In this document: piece by piece, positions 12,101-24,100 of the stretch
Numbering within the stretch: position 1 is the stretch's first letter
Layout of the letters: each line of letters starts with the position of its first letter
Source of the DNA: Cervus elaphus
Taxonomy: Eukaryota > Chordata > Mammalia > Artiodactyla > Cervidae
Reading direction: 5' to 3'
Assembly (NCBI RefSeq): GCF_910594005.1
Contig: NC_057832.1
Coordinates: 99,087,152-99,151,151, forward strand
DNA: 64,000 nucleotides
Translations under genes and position numbers: made by a program
Notes under the pieces: model-generated
The model's input: only the letters and a program-made list of their open reading frames with translations
The model's database searches: none
What the model was told of the DNA's origin: nothing

Positions 12101-15100
12101 CTCCATGTGGGCAGGGATCAGGGCACATCACATCCCAGCTCCCAGCCTAAGGTATAGAAAACTTGAACACTTGTCATCTGAATCAGTCTTGTACAGGTAG
12201 ATACACGGGGGGATCCAGGTGTGTGGGCAGTGGAAGAGGAAGAATAAGATGGGAGAGAAGGGTGGGTATAGTAACACGAAGAGACAAACAGATGTCTACC
12301 GTGTCTCCCACCCACACCCTCTGAGTTCCAGAGAGTTCCAAGCTATGTCAGACTGAAAACAATTCAGAAGGCCATTGCTGTTTAAAGTTAGGGTTAGGCC
12401 CCAGGGGGGACTTCCCTGATAGCTCAGTTGGTAAAGAATCTGCCTGCAATGCAGGAGACCCTGGTTTGATTTCTGGGTTGGGAAGATCCCCTAGAGAAGG
12501 GATAGGTTACCCACTCCAGTATTCTTGGGCTTCCCTTGCGGCTTAGCTGGTAAAGAATCTGTCTGCAGTACTGGAGACCTGGGTTCAATCCTTGGGTTGG
12601 GAAGATCTCCTGGAGAAGGGAAAGGCTATCCACTCCAGTATTCTGGCCTGGGGAATTCCATGGACTGTAGAGTCCATGGAGTAGCAAAGAGTTGGACATG
12701 ACTGAGCGACTTTCACTTTCACTAAGGGCCCCAGGGGCCATGGAGTGTTAGAGTTAAGGGCCTCCCGAGCCACACAGGAGCAGTAAGTACATACCTGGGC
12801 ACGTGGGGCAGCACTGGCCGGGTCCACTCTGAGGCCTGGCACAGGTTGTGGGAGGGCAGTTGACCAAGGAGCACGTCACGGTCCCATCCTGGGAGCAGGT
12901 GAGAGGGCAATGGTGGTGGGTCCCGGGAGGGGCTGAGCCGGGCAGCGGCAAGCCTGGGGAGGTACCTCGCAGCGGCAGGTGCGGCAAGGGTCTGCGTCTG
13001 TGAAGTTCTGCCCGTTGGTGTACACTTGGCCGTGGTAAGTGCAGCCCTCACAGCTGGGGCAGCAGGCACCTGGGCAGGGCAGGTGGGTCAGAGTCCTACC
13101 CATCAAGGTGAACTGGTCAAGGCACGGGGGAGAAAGCTAGCTCGGGGCAGGGCACTCACCCGGGGGCTGGGTGGGGTGCTGGCAGGGGGCTGGGGAGCAG
13201 AGCAAAGTCCCACACACAGGCACCCCAGCTTGACAGGAGCAGGTCGTGCAGGGCTGGCCATCAGGCTCCCACTGGACACCCTCAGCAAACTCCTCTCCAT
13301 CAAGCACGCAGACTACAGCGGTGTGAGGTGGGGAATGGCTGTCACCATGGCAACCCAGGCACCTCCATCCATCCCTGTCCTTCCCAGACCACCCAGGACC
13401 CTTCCCAGGACCCGAGCTTCGCCATCCCCACAGCAGCCTCTGAACCCACTCTGGAAGGGCTGGTGGACTTAGGGATGCGCCCCCCACCTACTGTGAAGGA
13501 ACACTCCTGGCCACTGCAAGCAGCACCCTTTCATGGTTGTCCGCCCCCATCCCCCAGCACACACACCTGAGCAGAGCCGGGGGCCAGAGTCAGGCAGGGT
13601 GCAAGGCGTGCCTGGGCACTCGCGCTCCTCGCAGGAGACCTCGCCAGCCTAGGAGGGAGGCTGGGTGAGAGGCCCTCAGGGGACAAGACAGACCTGGGAT
13701 GTGAGACAGCAGGACTGCCTACCTGGCAGGCGCAGCGGACACAGCGGCCACTCTCTTGGAGCTGGAAGGTCTCCTGGTTCCGATACTGGTGCCCCTGGTA
13801 CTCACAGCCTGGACAGGATGACAGAGGGGCAGGGGGACAGGGCTGGGGGCTGATGGGGAAGCCTCACCACACCCGAGGCCTCCACCCCGCATCTGATAAG
13901 GACAGTCACACGTGTTCTCCAGGAAGCCCTGCCTGCCAGCCTCCGCCGGCCCCCAGGTGCCCAACATGCCATGAGGCGAGGGGAGAGCTTGTCCCTCACC
14001 CGTGGTGACAGAGCTTAGGTTGGTTCACGGGGGCTTCTGTAGGTTCAGTGGAGGCAACCACCCCCACCTCCAGACCCAGAGCCTCTCCTGGGGCAGCGGC
14101 TAGCCCTCCCCCTGGTGACTGGAGCCCTCACTCACTGTCACAGACAGGGCAGCACTCCCCCGGGGTCCTGCCTGGGTGTCTGCAGGGCGTGGGTGGGCAG
14201 GGCGGAGGCTCACACTGGACACTCCCGTTCTGCCAACAGGGCCTGGTCAGCATGCAAGAGGCAGGCCCAGACGCCAGGCCCTCCCTGCTGGGTAGCCACA
14301 CTCACGGCACAATGGCAGTGCGAGCAGGGGTCCCCAGAGCCCACGGGCTCCCCACTGCGGTAGTCCCGCCCGTTTAGGAAACAGCCTGTTGGGAAGACGG
14401 TGCCTCAGACCCTCCTCAGGGCCGCATGCCAGTCAGTGTCCTGGTCTTCTCAGGAAGCCCATGATCCGCTTTCTGATCCCCCTACCACCTGCTGACTCAC
14501 CATCACACACAGGGCAGCAGGTGCCCGGGAGGGGCCGGGCAGGGTATGGGCAGAGACTGGCACATTCTCGCTGGCGGCACTGGATGTGGCCCTCCTGTGG
14601 GGGCAGAGGAAGGGGCCATCAGAGCGCAGACAGGTAGCAGAAACAGCCTTCGAGTCCCAGCTATCCATTTACCAGATGTTGTTATGAGCAAATTGTGTCC
14701 CCCTTCATATTCTTCTGTTGCAGTCCTAACCCCCTCAGAATGTGATGTTATTTGGAAATAGAGTCGTAGCAGATGTAATCACATAAGATGAGGTGAGACT
14801 GGAAGGGGGTGGCCCCTGATCCAATGACTGGTGTTCTCTTAAAAAGGGGAAATTTGGACACAGACACACACAGGGAGAACAGCATGTAGAGACGAAGACA
14901 GAAGCCACAGGATGCCAAGGATTGCCAGCCGGCCACCAGAGCTGGAGAGGGGCCTGGAACAGTCTCCCTGACAGTTCTCAGTCAGAACCAACCCTGCCAG
15001 CACCTCGATCTTGGACTTCTGCCTCCAGAACCATGAGAGGACCAATTTCTGTTGTTAAAGCTATTCTGTTTGTGGCACTTTGTTACCGCAGCCCTAAAAA

Positions 15101-18100
15101 CAAATACGGATGGATAACCTGGTGTGTCACCTAAAGTTATCTGTAACTCCGTTTACTCATCTGGAAAAACAGAGAATGATCCTATCTGCAGGAATAGAGA
15201 CGCAGACGTAGAGAATGGACCTACAGCACGGGGCGGGGGAGGGGAGGACGGCATGAGCTGGGAGAGTAGCACTGAGATGCAAACACTACCACGTGTAAAT
15301 AGCTAGCTGGTGGGAAGCTGCTGCAATAGTGCAGGGAGCTCAGCTTGGTGCTCTGTGATGACCTAGAGGTGTGGGGTGGGGCTGAGGGGTGGGAAAGAGG
15401 CTCAAGAGGGAGGCGATATGTGTATACGTATAACTGATTCTAGTCTAGTCAAAGCTATGGTTTTTCCAGTGGTCATGTATGGATGTGAGAGTTGGACCAT
15501 AAAGAAAGTTGAGCCCTGAAGAATCAATGCTTTTGAACTGTGGTGTTGGAAAAGACTCTTGAGAGCCCCTTGGACTGCAAGGAGATCCATCCAGTCCACC
15601 CTAAAGGAAATCAGTCCTGAATATTCATTGGAAGGAGTGATGCTGAAGCTGAACCTCCAATACTTTGGCCACCTGATGGGAAGTACTGACTAATTGGAAA
15701 AGACCCTGATGCTGGAAAAGATTGAAGGCAGGAGGAGAAGAGGATGACAGAGGATGAGATTTTGGATGGCATGACCGACTTGATGGACATGAGTAAGCTC
15801 CGGGAGTTGGTGATGGACAGGAAAGCCTAGTGTGCTGTAGTCCATGGGGTCGCAAAGAGTTGGACACGACTGAGTGACTGAACTGATAGCTGATTCACTT
15901 TGTCGTACGACAGAAACCAACACAACGTTGTAAAGCAATTAGCTCCAATGAGGAACTTTTTATTAATAAAATAAAAAATTTTTTTAAAGAGACAATAATA
16001 GTCCTGCCTCATATCCTTGAATGGGGATAAGATAGATGTGTGGTGTGGCATCCACCTCTGGAAGCTGACACTTAATAAACTCTTAGCTGCTACGACTCCC
16101 CATAGTCTTTCCCAGACAGACCCAGTCCCTGGAGTTCACATCTATACCTGGGCTTGCTACCTGGGCAGCCAGTGACTCTCTCACAGGTGGGGTGGGGATG
16201 TGGGGTGTCAGTGTGAACAGAGAGGGGAAGCACACGGTAACAAGGGGTGGGTGCACTCTGGCCTTCACAGTGGAGTCCTTCGTCCTTGGTGAGCTGTCAG
16301 GAAGCTCTGTGGCTCTGGCTTCAGCCCTCTGAATCATAGCCCTCCTTGGCGTGCACCCCGCCTGGACATTAGGCCTTCGTGTCCCTGCCTTTCTCCCCCA
16401 GGCTTTGCCCTACCTCTTCCCTATGTCTGGTGTCTTAGTCCATTCATGCTACTGTAATAAAAATCCTGTAGTCTGGGTGGCTTATAAACAACAAAAATTT
16501 TAGTTCTCACTGTTTGGGAGGCCAGGGAGTTAAAAATAAAGGTGCTAGGAGTTCCAGTGTCTGGTGAGAGGACTTCCTGCTTCAAGCATGAGTGCCTGCT
16601 AAGTCGCTTCAGTCATGTACAACTCTTAGAGATGCTACGGACTGTAGCTTTTATCACGCTCCTCTGTCCATGGGCTTCTCCAGGCAAGAATACTGGAGTG
16701 GGTTGCCACGCCCTCCTCCAGGGCATATTCCCAGTCCTGCTTCATAGAGGGCTGTCTTCTTGCTTGTGTCCCCCACAAGGTGAAAGGGGCAAGAGAGCTC
16801 TCCGGGGTCTTTTTTTTTTTAATTTTTGGCTGCACTTGCTGTGCTCCATGGCGCACACAATCTTAGTTCCCCAACCAGGGATCAAACCTGTGCCCCGTGC
16901 AGTGGAAGTGTGGAGTCTCAACCACAGGACCACCAGGGAAATCCCTCTTGGGTCTTTTTTTTTTTTATTAAGGCACTAATCCCATTCATTACTTTGCCAA
17001 CAAAAGTCCGTCTAGTCAAAGCTATGGTTTTTCCAGTAGTCATGTATGAATGTGAGAGTTGGACCATAAAGAAGGCTGAACGCCAAAGAATTGATGCTTT
17101 TGAGCTGTGGTGTTGGAGAAGACTCTTGAGAGTCCCTTGGACTGCAAGGAGATCAAACCAGTCCATCCTAAAGAAAATCAGTCCTGAATATTCATTGGAA
17201 GGACTGATGCTGAAGCTGAAGCTCCAGTACTTTGGCCACCTGATGTGAAGAGCCGACTCTTTAGAAAAGACCCTGATGTTGGGAAAGATTGAAGACAGGA
17301 GAAGAAGGGGATGACAGAGGACAAAATGGTTGGATGGCGTCATCGACTCGATGGACATGAGTTAGAGCAAGCTCTGGGATATGATGATGGACAGGGAAGC
17401 CTGGTGTGCTGCGGTCTATGGGGTCGCAGAGAGTCAGACACGACTGAACAACTGAACAACTACAAAATCCCATTCATGAGGGCTCTACCCTCTAGACCTA
17501 ATCACCGCCCAAAGGCCCCACCTCCTAATACAATCATTTAGGGGTTAGAATTTCAACATATGAATTTAAGGGGGCACACAGATAGTCAGTCTATAACACC
17601 TGGAGTGTCCTCCCATTCCTCCCTGCTCAAATCTTACTCACTGATTCAGATCTAAGTAAATACCACCCCACCCCAAAGTTTTTCTAGATCTGAGCTGCCC
17701 AATAGAAATATAACACAAACCACATATGTCATTTAAAATTCCCTGGTAGTCAAAATTCAAAAAGAAAAAGAATCAGATGGAACTAAATGTTAACATTATA
17801 TTCCTCTCAAACCAATATATCCAAAAAGTTATTTCAACATGTAATTAACGTGAAGTGTTAATAAGACATTTTATGTTCCTTCCTCTCGTAATACATCTTT
17901 GAAATCCAGTGCATAGTCTACCCTTAGAGCATGTTTCAAACAGGACGGTCACATTTCAGAGGCTCAGTGTCCACATGGAGTGGCTCCTGCTCAGATAGCA
18001 GAGCTCCGGACGTCTCAGGTGACCTGTGTTTCTCCCTCCCTGGAGCTAGTGCCCTCGTCACATCCTGCCTGCCCAGCCTCACTCCTCCTGTAACCTGAAG

Positions 18101-21100
18101 TGCCTTGGTTTGGGTTCACAAACATGCCGCCCACCTACTGTGCTTGGAACTGGACATACGGGGAGCGACCCCTTCCCCACCCTCAGGCCTCCAGAATTAG
18201 GTCTCTTCCATCTCTTTTCCCTCATGGTGCCTTCTGGGGTGTGTTCAGTGGAGTGAAGGGATGAATCTGGGTGACCTGGGGTCGGGGAGTGGTGGGGGCA
18301 ACACAGGAGCAGCATGGGGACTCACCAGGCACTGGCAGATCCGGCAGGGGTCCCCAGGGGTGGTCCACTCTTGGCCATGCTCCCAGTGAGAACCATCTTC
18401 TGTGCAGCCTTGAGCTAGGGGAGACAGGCAGAGAGGAGGCCTGGTGGAAATTTCAGCCAGACCCTCCCTCCTCCACTTGCTCTCTGAGGGTCCTCTTCAG
18501 AGCCTAAACCCCACCAGAGCCTGCCTCTGCCTGGACCCCTCGCCCCAGCTCCCCAGCACCCCAGGCAGGGTCAAGCCCAAGCTCCTTAACCTGACTTTCC
18601 AGGTCTTCCAGGGCCAGCATGGCCACGCCCACCTGCCTCTGGCCCCTCCCCACCTCTCAGTGTAAGCCACGCCCACCAGCCTGCACCTTCCCAACCAACA
18701 CACGCCCACCTCACATGGAGGGTCGGTCCCAAACTGCCCTCTCTTCCTGGCATGCCCTCTGCCCTTCACCTAGAGAACTGCTCTTTAGCCCTGAGGTTCA
18801 GTTAGGACCCACCACCCCCAGGACGCCCTCCCTTCTGTGCCCAGGTTGGACTAGGTCTCCACTAGGTCTCCTTCCTCTGAGTTTCCGTAGCATCTGTAAT
18901 CTAATCCCACTTTTGCAATAATCCTGGCTTGTGACTCAGTGTCGCCTTCTAGTGGTCTGCCTCGAGGGTCCACCGGGTGTTTTTGCACAAAGCAGGTAAT
19001 AGTCAATGTTCATTGAGGTATACAGTATCATTATCCCCCTCTTATAAAAGGGGGACTGAGGCACGGAGTAACTCCCTCGGAGGCACACAAGCACTAGTGT
19101 CAAGGGCAGACCTTGGACCAGGTGTGGTCAGGCACGGCTCCCCCGCTGACGGAACCCCCAGGTCAGGGGTCTGCAGAGTGGGCTCTCGGTTGACAAAACG
19201 GCCTAACAGCCCCTGACAGGCATGGAGCTCCACCAGGGAAGGGGCAGGGGCTCTCACCTTGGCAGGTCGGGCAGCAGTGCCCAGGCCTCAGGACCGGCTT
19301 GGGGCAGGGGATGGGCGGACACTTCATGGGCACGCAGCGAACCAGGCTCCTCTGTAACACACCCACAGCTGTGCTGCCTCTGGCTCTGGCTCCCAGAGAG
19401 AGCAGGCTGGGCCACAGGGGCGGGGCTGGAGGGAGGATCTCTCTGACACCAGGCCTCGGGAGGTATGTGAGGGGCTGAAGAGTGGCAGGTGCGGGCCGGG
19501 GCAGGCGCGGGCATCCCAGGAGGAGCAGGGCCTAGGCAAAGGTGCGGGGGACTCACCAGGCAGGAGCACTGGAGACAAGGGTTGGAGCTGGACAGGAAAT
19601 TGGCCCCTTCCTCGTAAAGCTGCCCCTCATACTCACAGCCTGGGGAGGGTTGCCAGAAAGACAGGCCAGTCAGCAGAGAGCAAGCTGGGTGGCCATCACC
19701 CAGGGGAAGGCATGACCCCAAGTAGGTACGGAACCCTCTGGGGCTGAGGCTGGGGTGTGGGGCGGGGTGGGCAGGAGAGGGGCAGGTCACCTGGCCGGCA
19801 GACAGGGCAGCACTCCCCAGGTGGGGTGTAGCTCTCCAGGCAGTTCAGCTCTGAGCATGAGGGCCCCTGGCACCGCACTGTCCCTGCCTGCAGGACAGAC
19901 TCTGAGCCCTCCTTCCTTCTCCACTGCCCTAGCCGAGTGGAGTCCTAGACAGCTCCAGGGCTCAGTGCCAGGGTGGCAGCAGCAGCCCTGCCTGGCCCCC
20001 AGATCAGGCTTGGCACTGCCAGGCCTGGGGTATGCTGGACAGCAAGGATGTAAGTGGTAGCTGGGGCCAGGCACTGATTCCCTTACCTGGCAGGTGCAGA
20101 TAACACAGCGCTCCAATTGCCACGTTTCCCCATCCCTGTGGCCTCCAGAGCAGCCTGCAAAACCAGGGCCAGGCCCCCAAGTAAAGGACCCAGAGAATTG
20201 GGGCAAAAGACAAGGACACCACATCAAAGGGGCACTGTTCAGGTGAGAATCAGATTTGTATATTTACTACAACATTTCAGCAGATGGCAGTGTAGTGTCT
20301 GACTCTAGTATCAGTAGGTCCATGATTTTACACACGGAAGCAGTGAGGGAAGAGTGACTTTTTTTTTTAATTTCACCAAAGACATCATCAGTTCAGTTCG
20401 GTTCAGTCGCTCAGTTGTGTCCGACTCTTTGCAACCCCATGGACTGCAGCACACCAGGCCTCCCTGTCCATCACCAACTCCCGGAGTTTACTCAAACTCA
20501 TGTCCATTGAGTCAGTGATGCCATCCAACCATCTCATCCTCTTGTCGTCCCCTTCTCCTTCTGCCTTCAATCGTTCCCAGCATCAGGGTCTTTTCAAATG
20601 AATGAGTCAACTCTCTAAGACATCATATGGGCTGGCAATGGCCCCGAGGCACCATTTAACTTACAAGTTATGTGTGTGTATGTGCGCACGCATGTGTGTG
20701 TGTCTGTCTGTGTGTCCCTTTTCACTGAGATCCAGTGACTCCAAGGACATTACTCCTCATCTCATCTTGGCCAAGACTCTCAGGCTACATTGCCAGACCT
20801 CAACCAGTGCCTGGGCCCCTGTCCCACCTTTCAAACTACCAGCTACCATTCTTCCTGCGGTATGGTTGTCAGATAAAACATAGGACACCCAGTTAAATGG
20901 GGATTTCAGATGAACAACACATAATTTTTTTAGTATAAGTATACCTCAAATATTGCACCAGACATACTTAAAAAAATATGTATTATTTATCTAAAATTCA
21001 AATATAACAGGGCATCCTGTTTTTATTTGCTGAACCTGGAAACCTTATCTTCCTATGAGCTAGTAACACTTCCCAGCAGTCACTGCCTCCACTTCTGCCC

Positions 21101-24100
21101 AGCTCTCTTCGCGTGACTGGCCCACGGCCTTCCTTGTCTCCTAAGCTCAAAGTCCACTGTTCCATGGGATACAACCATGTTCCTTAGAAACAACCCTCCT
21201 TCTGCAGCCCACTGTCATCTCTGGTTCCATGCCCACACCACTGGGCATACCGTAACCCCCTACCTGGTCTTCCTGCATCTAGCCCATACCAGATGAATAT
21301 TCCAAAAATGCCTCTTGGAACATGCCACACGCCAGCTCTGCAGCCTTCAACGGCTCCCATTGTCCACAGAAGAAAGTCCAAACTGCAAGGCTTGTAGCAG
21401 CCTGTTCCCACTGGCTTTCCCAGGCTGATTTGCTGTGACACACGTCTCCGCATTCTGGTGCACAGAGGACCCTCTTTCTAAGGAAACCCCACTCTCCCTT
21501 GAAGACCCAGCTTGGATGACCCATTGTCCATAGAGCCCTCCCTGCTTTCCTGCCTTCTCCTCTGGCAACCAGCCGCTTACTACCTTTCTCTGCTTCCTCT
21601 TAATCTGTTCACTGGCTCTTAAGTCTTGTATTACACTAGCTATATAAATTTATCTTCTCACTAGATTAGAAGCTCCTGGAGGGAAGGGAGAAGATCATGT
21701 CGAGCCTTTGGTTCAGTCCCAGGCCAGAGGCAGCATTTGCTGACTTGCACTTTGCTTCCAAACTCCCTAAACTGGAGCAAGTGGGAGGGCACCCTCTGGG
21801 CACATGGCGGGGGGCAGGCCAGGCTTGGGGGCCCTGGAACCAGTGTGGAAGGTGGGGCTGGGGCGGACAGGAAGCTAAGCAGGCTCACAGTGTGGGCAGC
21901 ATGCTCCCGGCTCTGGGCAGGGTCCTCTCGGGCATGGCTTCTGGGTGCAAGTTACAGCACCGTCCTGTGGGGAAGCAGGTGATGGAACTCTGAAAGGTGG
22001 TCCTCCAGAACCGAAACCTCCCCCTAAGCTGGGACCCACTGGAGGAGCAAGAGGCTGAGCGGGCTCAGAGTCTGCAGGCTACCTTTGGCCCAAGGGCAGA
22101 AAAGGGACGTCCTTCCCCGCCCTGCCCCATCATCTCCTGCCACTCTCAACCCTCGGAAACCAGTGCTTTCAAGAGCCAGCCACATCTCCAGAGTGGGGAG
22201 ATCCTGGGAAGGGAACCGAGAGCTTCCTCAATGGAGGGGTGAAGAAGGGAAGGCTGGAGGAAGGTGGAGCCAAGTGAGGGAGAAGAGGCAGGTAGATGAC
22301 AGGGACAGACGCATGAGTGGGGGACACTGAGGGTGCACAGGTGAAGAGCGGGTACAGGAGGACAGGAACCCCTCTATGTGTGTTGTGGGGGTTGAGCTCC
22401 AGAAAGCACAATTCCAAATCAACTGAAGGCTGCCAGAAGCAAGGCTTGGGGGGAGGGCAGGTAGACACCCTCTTCTAAACATTCTGCACAACAGCTGCAG
22501 CGACAGGCAGGTGAGGTGAGGGGGACAGGGGTGGGGTATCCCGGGGGTCCACGAGAACTCACCAGGCAGCGGCAGGTGGTGCAGGCATCTGGGGTGAAGG
22601 TCTCCCCATTGCCATAGGCCTGACCATTGTGGCTGCAGCCTAGGGAGGACATGGTGTTCTCACTCAGGGCCATCTCCAGGCCCCAGGGTGGTGTCCACGG
22701 GCAGGCGGATGGCACTCACCGTGGCAGTGGGGCGGGCCGGGCTTGGGAACACAGTTTGCAGCCCCGTCCTGGCAGACACAGGCTGTGCAGGCATCGGGCT
22801 CCCAGCGAGCCCCCTCGGGCCAGGCCCGGCCCAAGCCCCAACACTGGGGGGAAGCCGGGTGGCACTCACAGGACTCCAGCTGCGTCACCCTGCCCTGCAG
22901 TTCCTTGTTCTGGGGAAGGGGGGGTAGGAGGCACTGGTTCAGCCTCCCCCACTGTCTCCCGCAGGGTATGAAAGCCAGGGCAGGAGGAGAAGGAAGAGCA
23001 GAGATGGGCCCACCTCCGGGCAGCATCCCGCTCAGACAGCGCCAGTTCTCATGGCCTGGGGTCTGGATGGGCTCCTGGAGAAGCATGGGCCCCCAGTCCT
23101 CTTCTTTAGACAAAAGGGTGCCCAGTCCCCATTACCCAACAGTTAAAGACCTTTATCCATCCAAAATCTTCCCCGACGGTGTCTTATATGAAGTAGGTAC
23201 TCCGTAATGTTCACCAAATAAGTGAAAGAACATGAAAATCTGGTTGACAAATACCTGGAGGTCCTTCTCTTGTAAGAAAGAACCGATGTTAACTGTTCAG
23301 ATAAGAGCCTTTCTATGTTTATTTAAAACAAAACTCCATTTCTGGGTCCCACAGGCTCCCCTTCCCTCCTTTCTTCCCACTACACCAGGCCTGCCCTGCC
23401 CCTTGCACACCCACCGCCTTCAATGGTACCTGTTCTCTGAGCTCCGTGACCTCAGCCTCCAGCCTTTCCAGCCGCTCCTCCAGGGGGCGCCACCGTTCCT
23501 CGGGGGCCCCAGCAGGGGCTGACGAGTGGGTTGGCCCCTCTGACTGGTAGTCCTGGACGTCAGCAAGGCCAAGGGGATCCCTGGAGATGGCCCCACCTGA
23601 AGGCACAAGAATCCAGGGAGGGCCTATGGGTGAGGGGCTAGCAAGGCTTCCTGGGTTTGTCTTCCCAATGATATCCGTCCTATACCCCACCCTTGTCCAC
23701 CTGCCAAACCCACCGTCCTGGGAAGGAGAGATGGTCTGTGAGGGGCTGGAGTGAAAGCATGGGAGGAGGAGGAGGGTGCCCTGGGTGGACAAAAGTGACC
23801 CAGACCAGTTTTCCCAAGTAAAGCTATGACAAACCTAGACAGCGTATTAAAAACAAAGGCATCACTTTGCTAAAAAATAGCCTGTATAGCCAAAGTTATG
23901 GTTTTTCCAGTAGCTGTGTATGGATGTGAGAGCTGGACAATAAAGAAGGCTGAGCACTGAAAAATCCATGTTTTCGAAATGTGAGGCTGGGAAAACTCTT
24001 GAGAGTCCCTTGGACAGCAAGGAGATCAAAACAGTCAATCCTAAAGGAAATCAACCCTGAATATTCACTGGAAAAACTGATGCTGAAGCTGAAGTTCCAA

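Larger units (their letters stand above)
16428..17600 (-). mobile_element. MLT1-type MaLR LTR, antisense, interrupted three times
   Basis: LTR pieces at about 16,428-16,585, 16,735-16,806, 16,966-16,989 and 17,466-17,600 (TTAGTCCATTCATGCTACTG … CCTAATCACCGCCCAAAG) are split by BovA, CHR-2 and BovB insertions. Confidence 0.78.

Noticed and set aside
22844..22869. GT…AG pair inside KCP exon 3 that could be a 26-base intron
   Set aside because: Too short to be spliced, and the uninterrupted frame keeps expected cysteine-rich sequence and correct phase.
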